A stretch of DNA of 15,052 nucleotides, taken from NCBI GenBank assembly GCA_964541215.1, contig CAZIPP010000027.1:1-15052 (forward strand). The letters are read 5' to 3'. Made by a program: the position numbers and the translations under genes. Shown piece after piece: positions 13,250-15,052 of the stretch. How positions within the stretch are numbered: the first letter of the stretch is position 1; every line of letters begins with the position of its first letter. The notes under the pieces were generated by a model that searched no databases, was not told the origin of the DNA, and worked only from the letters and a program-made list of their open reading frames with translations. The DNA is from SIG469 sp964541215. Its GTDB lineage: Bacteria; Bacillota; Clostridia; Oscillospirales; Oscillospiraceae.

Positions 13250-13298
13250 GCTGTCATTCCGAACGACCATTCAGCCCTGCGCTGTTCGGAATGACAGC
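13250..13298. repeat. Dispersed inverted-repeat element, copy C (minimal, 49 bp)
   Basis: A perfect 15-bp terminal inverted repeat, GCTGTCATTCCGAAC (13250-13264) with GTTCGGAATGACAGC (13284-13298), encloses only 19 bp. It has the same ends as copies A and B but lacks their interior. It lies 9 bp past the rsmA stop and 5 bp past the stop of the opposing gene, so it forms a single hairpin that could terminate both transcripts. Confidence 0.9.
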
Positions 13299-13303
13299 TA
13301 ATT

Positions 13304-14944
13304 TTATACTTTTATCATTCTGTCTGCGTCGGCTTTGACAGCCGCTACGATGGATTCCGCTTCCTGCCTGCTTTGCCCCCTGCCCATCAGATAAATTTTA
13401 AGCTTGGGTTCGGTGCCTGAGGGACGGATGATAAGCCGTGCGTTCTCAGATTCATATTCCAGAACATCAGTGCTGTCTATCTTAAGATGGTCAGCTGTAC
13501 GGATCACCTGCATATCGGCAAGCGTTTCAACGCTTTTGCTCCTGAGCCGCGCCATAATACCTTCCCTCTGCTTTTCGCCGTCTTCTCCCGGGAGAACGAT
13601 GCTTTCGGTTATGTTTACATAATATCCATGCTTTTGGTACAGTTCTTCCAGCGCATCAACCAGAGTTTTGCCCTGTCTTTTAAAATACGCGGCAGCTTCG
13701 CTTATGAGCATGGCGGCAGCCACAGCATCCTTATCCCGGCAGTAGGTACCTGCAAGATAGCCGCAGCTCTCTTCAAAAGCGAACTTAAAAAGTTCAGCGC
13801 TTCCGCTGTCAGCCAGGGCGGATATCATTTCGCCGATATACTTGAAGCCAACGGGAACCTGCCACGCCTGAGCGCCATAGCTTTGCGCAATGGCGTCTGC
13901 CATGGGCGTGGATACGAAGCTCCTTATCATAACGGAATACTTGTCAACAGCGCCCGCTTTGCTTGCGGAGTCCATAATACGGTCCAGCAGCAGACATCCC
14001 GTTTCGTTGCCTGTCAGCAGGCGATACCCGTCATTGTGTCTTACAGCAACGCCAATTCGGTCGCAATCGGGGTCAGTTGCCAGTATAATGTCAGGCTTGG
14101 TATGTTCTGCCCGCCGTAAGGCCAACGAAAAGGCTTCCGGGTTTTCAGGATTAGGACTGGGACAGGTCGAAAAATTTACGTCCTCCCGCATCTGCTCGGT
14201 CACGGTATCCACCTTTGCTCCAAGACCGTGAAGGAATTGGGGCACCATAAACATACCCGTGCCGTTCAAAGGCGTGTACAGCACACTCAGATCGGAGATA
14301 TCTTCGTTTATTCGGCACGCCATCACCGCGCTCAGATACGCCTTGTAAATATCATTTTCCACCAGCTGAACCATGCCATTTTTACAGTGGGTGGCAAAGC
14401 TATATCGCTTTGTGACAAAATAATCTGTCTTCTCCATAGCGGCGGCTATCTGCTTTGTAAACTTGACAGAGATCTGAGCTCCGTCGGCACCAAAGCATTT
14501 ATAGCCGTTATACTGTGGCGGGTTGTGGCTTGCAGTTAACATAACTCCCGCATCGCAGCCCAGCTCACGAATGGCAAAGGACAGCATGGGCAGGGGTACG
14601 GGCATTTCAAAAAGCCAAACTCTGACTCCCTTTTCTGCCAGTGCGCAGGCTGTCTCTTCCGCAAATTTTCGGGAGTTATTGCGGGTATCGTAGGCAACGA
14701 CGGCACTTTTTCCTTTTCCCAAAACAGTACCCAGCGCCAAGGCAGCACGGCGAACCACATAAATATTCATGCGGTTTGTGCCTGCCCCCATAACGCCCCT
14801 TAGTCCGGCTGTTCCGAAGCTCAGGTGTCGGTAAAAGCTGTCTGCCAGGGCGACGGGATCATTTTTCAGTTGTTCCAGTTCCTTCAGCAGCTGTGGGTTT
14901 TTGACCTTTCCCAGCCACCGACTGTATCTGCTTTGAATGTCCAT
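13304..14944 (-). CDS. Alpha-D-phosphohexomutase (phosphoglucomutase/phosphomannomutase)
   Basis: Interconverts hexose 1- and 6-phosphates, probably glucose, feeding UDP-glucose, glycogen and envelope sugars; sugar preference is inferred, not shown. The 546-residue protein has FGTAGLRG (43-50), the phosphoserine loop TASHNPP with S139, the metal loop DPDCDR (291-296), the sugar-binding loop FEESCGY (390-396) and the phosphate-binding RPSGTEPK near residue 510, the complete set for the family. Length and these loops fit the PgcA-type bacterial phosphoglucomutases. The ATG at 14944 is chosen since GAGGAA lies 5-7 nt upstream; a start at 14968 would add eight unconserved residues. No promoter is seen in the remaining 108 bp, which are largely repeat. 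Confidence 0.95.
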   Translation of the reverse strand: MDIQSRYSRWLGKVKNPQLLKELEQLKNDPVALADSFYRHLSFGTAGLRGVMGAGTNRMNIYVVRRAALALGTVLGKGKSAVVAYDTRNNSRKFAEETACALAEKGVRVWLFEMPVPLPMLSFAIRELGCDAGVMLTASHNPPQYNGYKCFGADGAQISVKFTKQIAAAMEKTDYFVTKRYSFATHCKNGMVQLVENDIYKAYLSAVMACRINEDISDLSVLYTPLNGTGMFMVPQFLHGLGAKVDTVTEQMREDVNFSTCPSPNPENPEAFSLALRRAEHTKPDIILATDPDCDRIGVAVRHNDGYRLLTGNETGCLLLDRIMDSASKAGAVDKYSVMIRSFVSTPMADAIAQSYGAQAWQVPVGFKYIGEMISALADSGSAELFKFAFEESCGYLAGTYCRDKDAVAAAMLISEAAAYFKRQGKTLVDALEELYQKHGYYVNITESIVLPGEDGEKQREGIMARLRSKSVETLADMQVIRTADHLKIDSTDVLEYESENARLIIRPSGTEPKLKIYLMGRGQSRQEAESIVAAVKADADRMIKV

Positions 14945-14977
14945 AGCTTCCTCAAAATAAAAAAGCACACACTTAAA

Positions 14978-15052
14978 GCCTCCCCCTTTTCAAGGGGAGG
15001 TGGCGCGCAAAGCACGACAGAGATCGGACAATCCCCCAGTCATGGCTTCGCC
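14978..15052. repeat. Start of another dispersed repeat, cut by the window edge
   Basis: CCTCCCC (14979-14985) pairs with GGGGAGG (14994-15000), and the sequence continues TGGCGCGC...AATCCCCC...GGCTTCGCC to the end. Elements beginning with such a CCTCCCC/GGGGAGGTGGC hairpin recur in gut Clostridia genomes (from general knowledge). It differs from the A/B/C family in its ends. It lies just upstream of the phosphohexomutase gene. Confidence 0.5.

Noticed and set aside
131..13298. The three GCTGTCATTCCGA-ended elements considered as a CRISPR array
   Set aside because: They lie kilobases apart, differ in length, are themselves inverted repeats and have no spacer pattern or cas genes.

Overview
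The window reads as ordinary chromosome of a spore-forming, low-to-mid GC Gram-positive bacterium of class Clostridia, most likely an Oscillospirales/Ruminococcus-like lineage. This placement is inferred. It rests on the ctsR-mcsA-mcsB-clpC heat-shock operon, the sporulation pair spmA-spmB, an AbrB-type regulator with a C-terminal zinc ribbon, sigma-A type promoters, strong AGGAGG-like ribosome sites, and dispersed repeats of a kind common in gut Clostridia. All large genes look intact. I see no tRNA, rRNA, CRISPR array, transposase or phage gene.

Layout: (1) 1-298 is the left intergenic edge, with a 114-bp inverted-repeat element and a terminator hairpin. (2) 299-4641, minus strand, is the class III heat-shock operon ctsR, mcsA, mcsB, clpC. 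Its control region (4661-4760) has one sigma-A promoter, a CIRCE (HrcA) operator lying on that promoter, and three CtsR operators around it. (3) 4964-5134, plus strand, is a 56-residue 2[4Fe-4S] ferredoxin, divergent from ctsR. (4) 5135-5486 is a gene-free, hairpin-rich stretch bounded by two identical 45-bp palindromic repeats, each containing a promoter-like TTGACA-N18-TAGAAT. (5) 5487-7039, plus strand, is a TrmN6/YabB-type methyltransferase followed by rsmI, convergent with abrB (7264-7509, minus), much as I recall the Bacillus yabB-yabC-abrB region. (6) 7731-8821, plus strand, is spmA-spmB, with a possible mother-cell sigma-E promoter. (7) 8966-12238, minus strand, is a ddl / DUF1934 (ywiB-like) / argS operon. 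(8) 12395-13240, plus strand, is rsmA. (9) 13304-14944, minus strand, is an alpha-phosphohexomutase. The right edge enters another dispersed repeat.

The genes fall into protein quality control (CtsR represses, McsA/McsB mark proteins with phospho-arginine, ClpC unfolds them), RNA modification (TrmN6-like, RsmI, RsmA), translation (ArgS), cell wall precursors (Ddl), sugar phosphates (Pgm) and sporulation. I did not find a new multi-gene system. The observations most worth a second look are regulatory or structural: the combined HrcA/CtsR promoter, the duplicated promoter-shaped palindrome with structured DNA between the copies, the terminal-inverted-repeat family placed at gene 3' ends, a McsA lacking its first zinc finger, and a Thr in place of the first His of the ArgRS HIGH motif.
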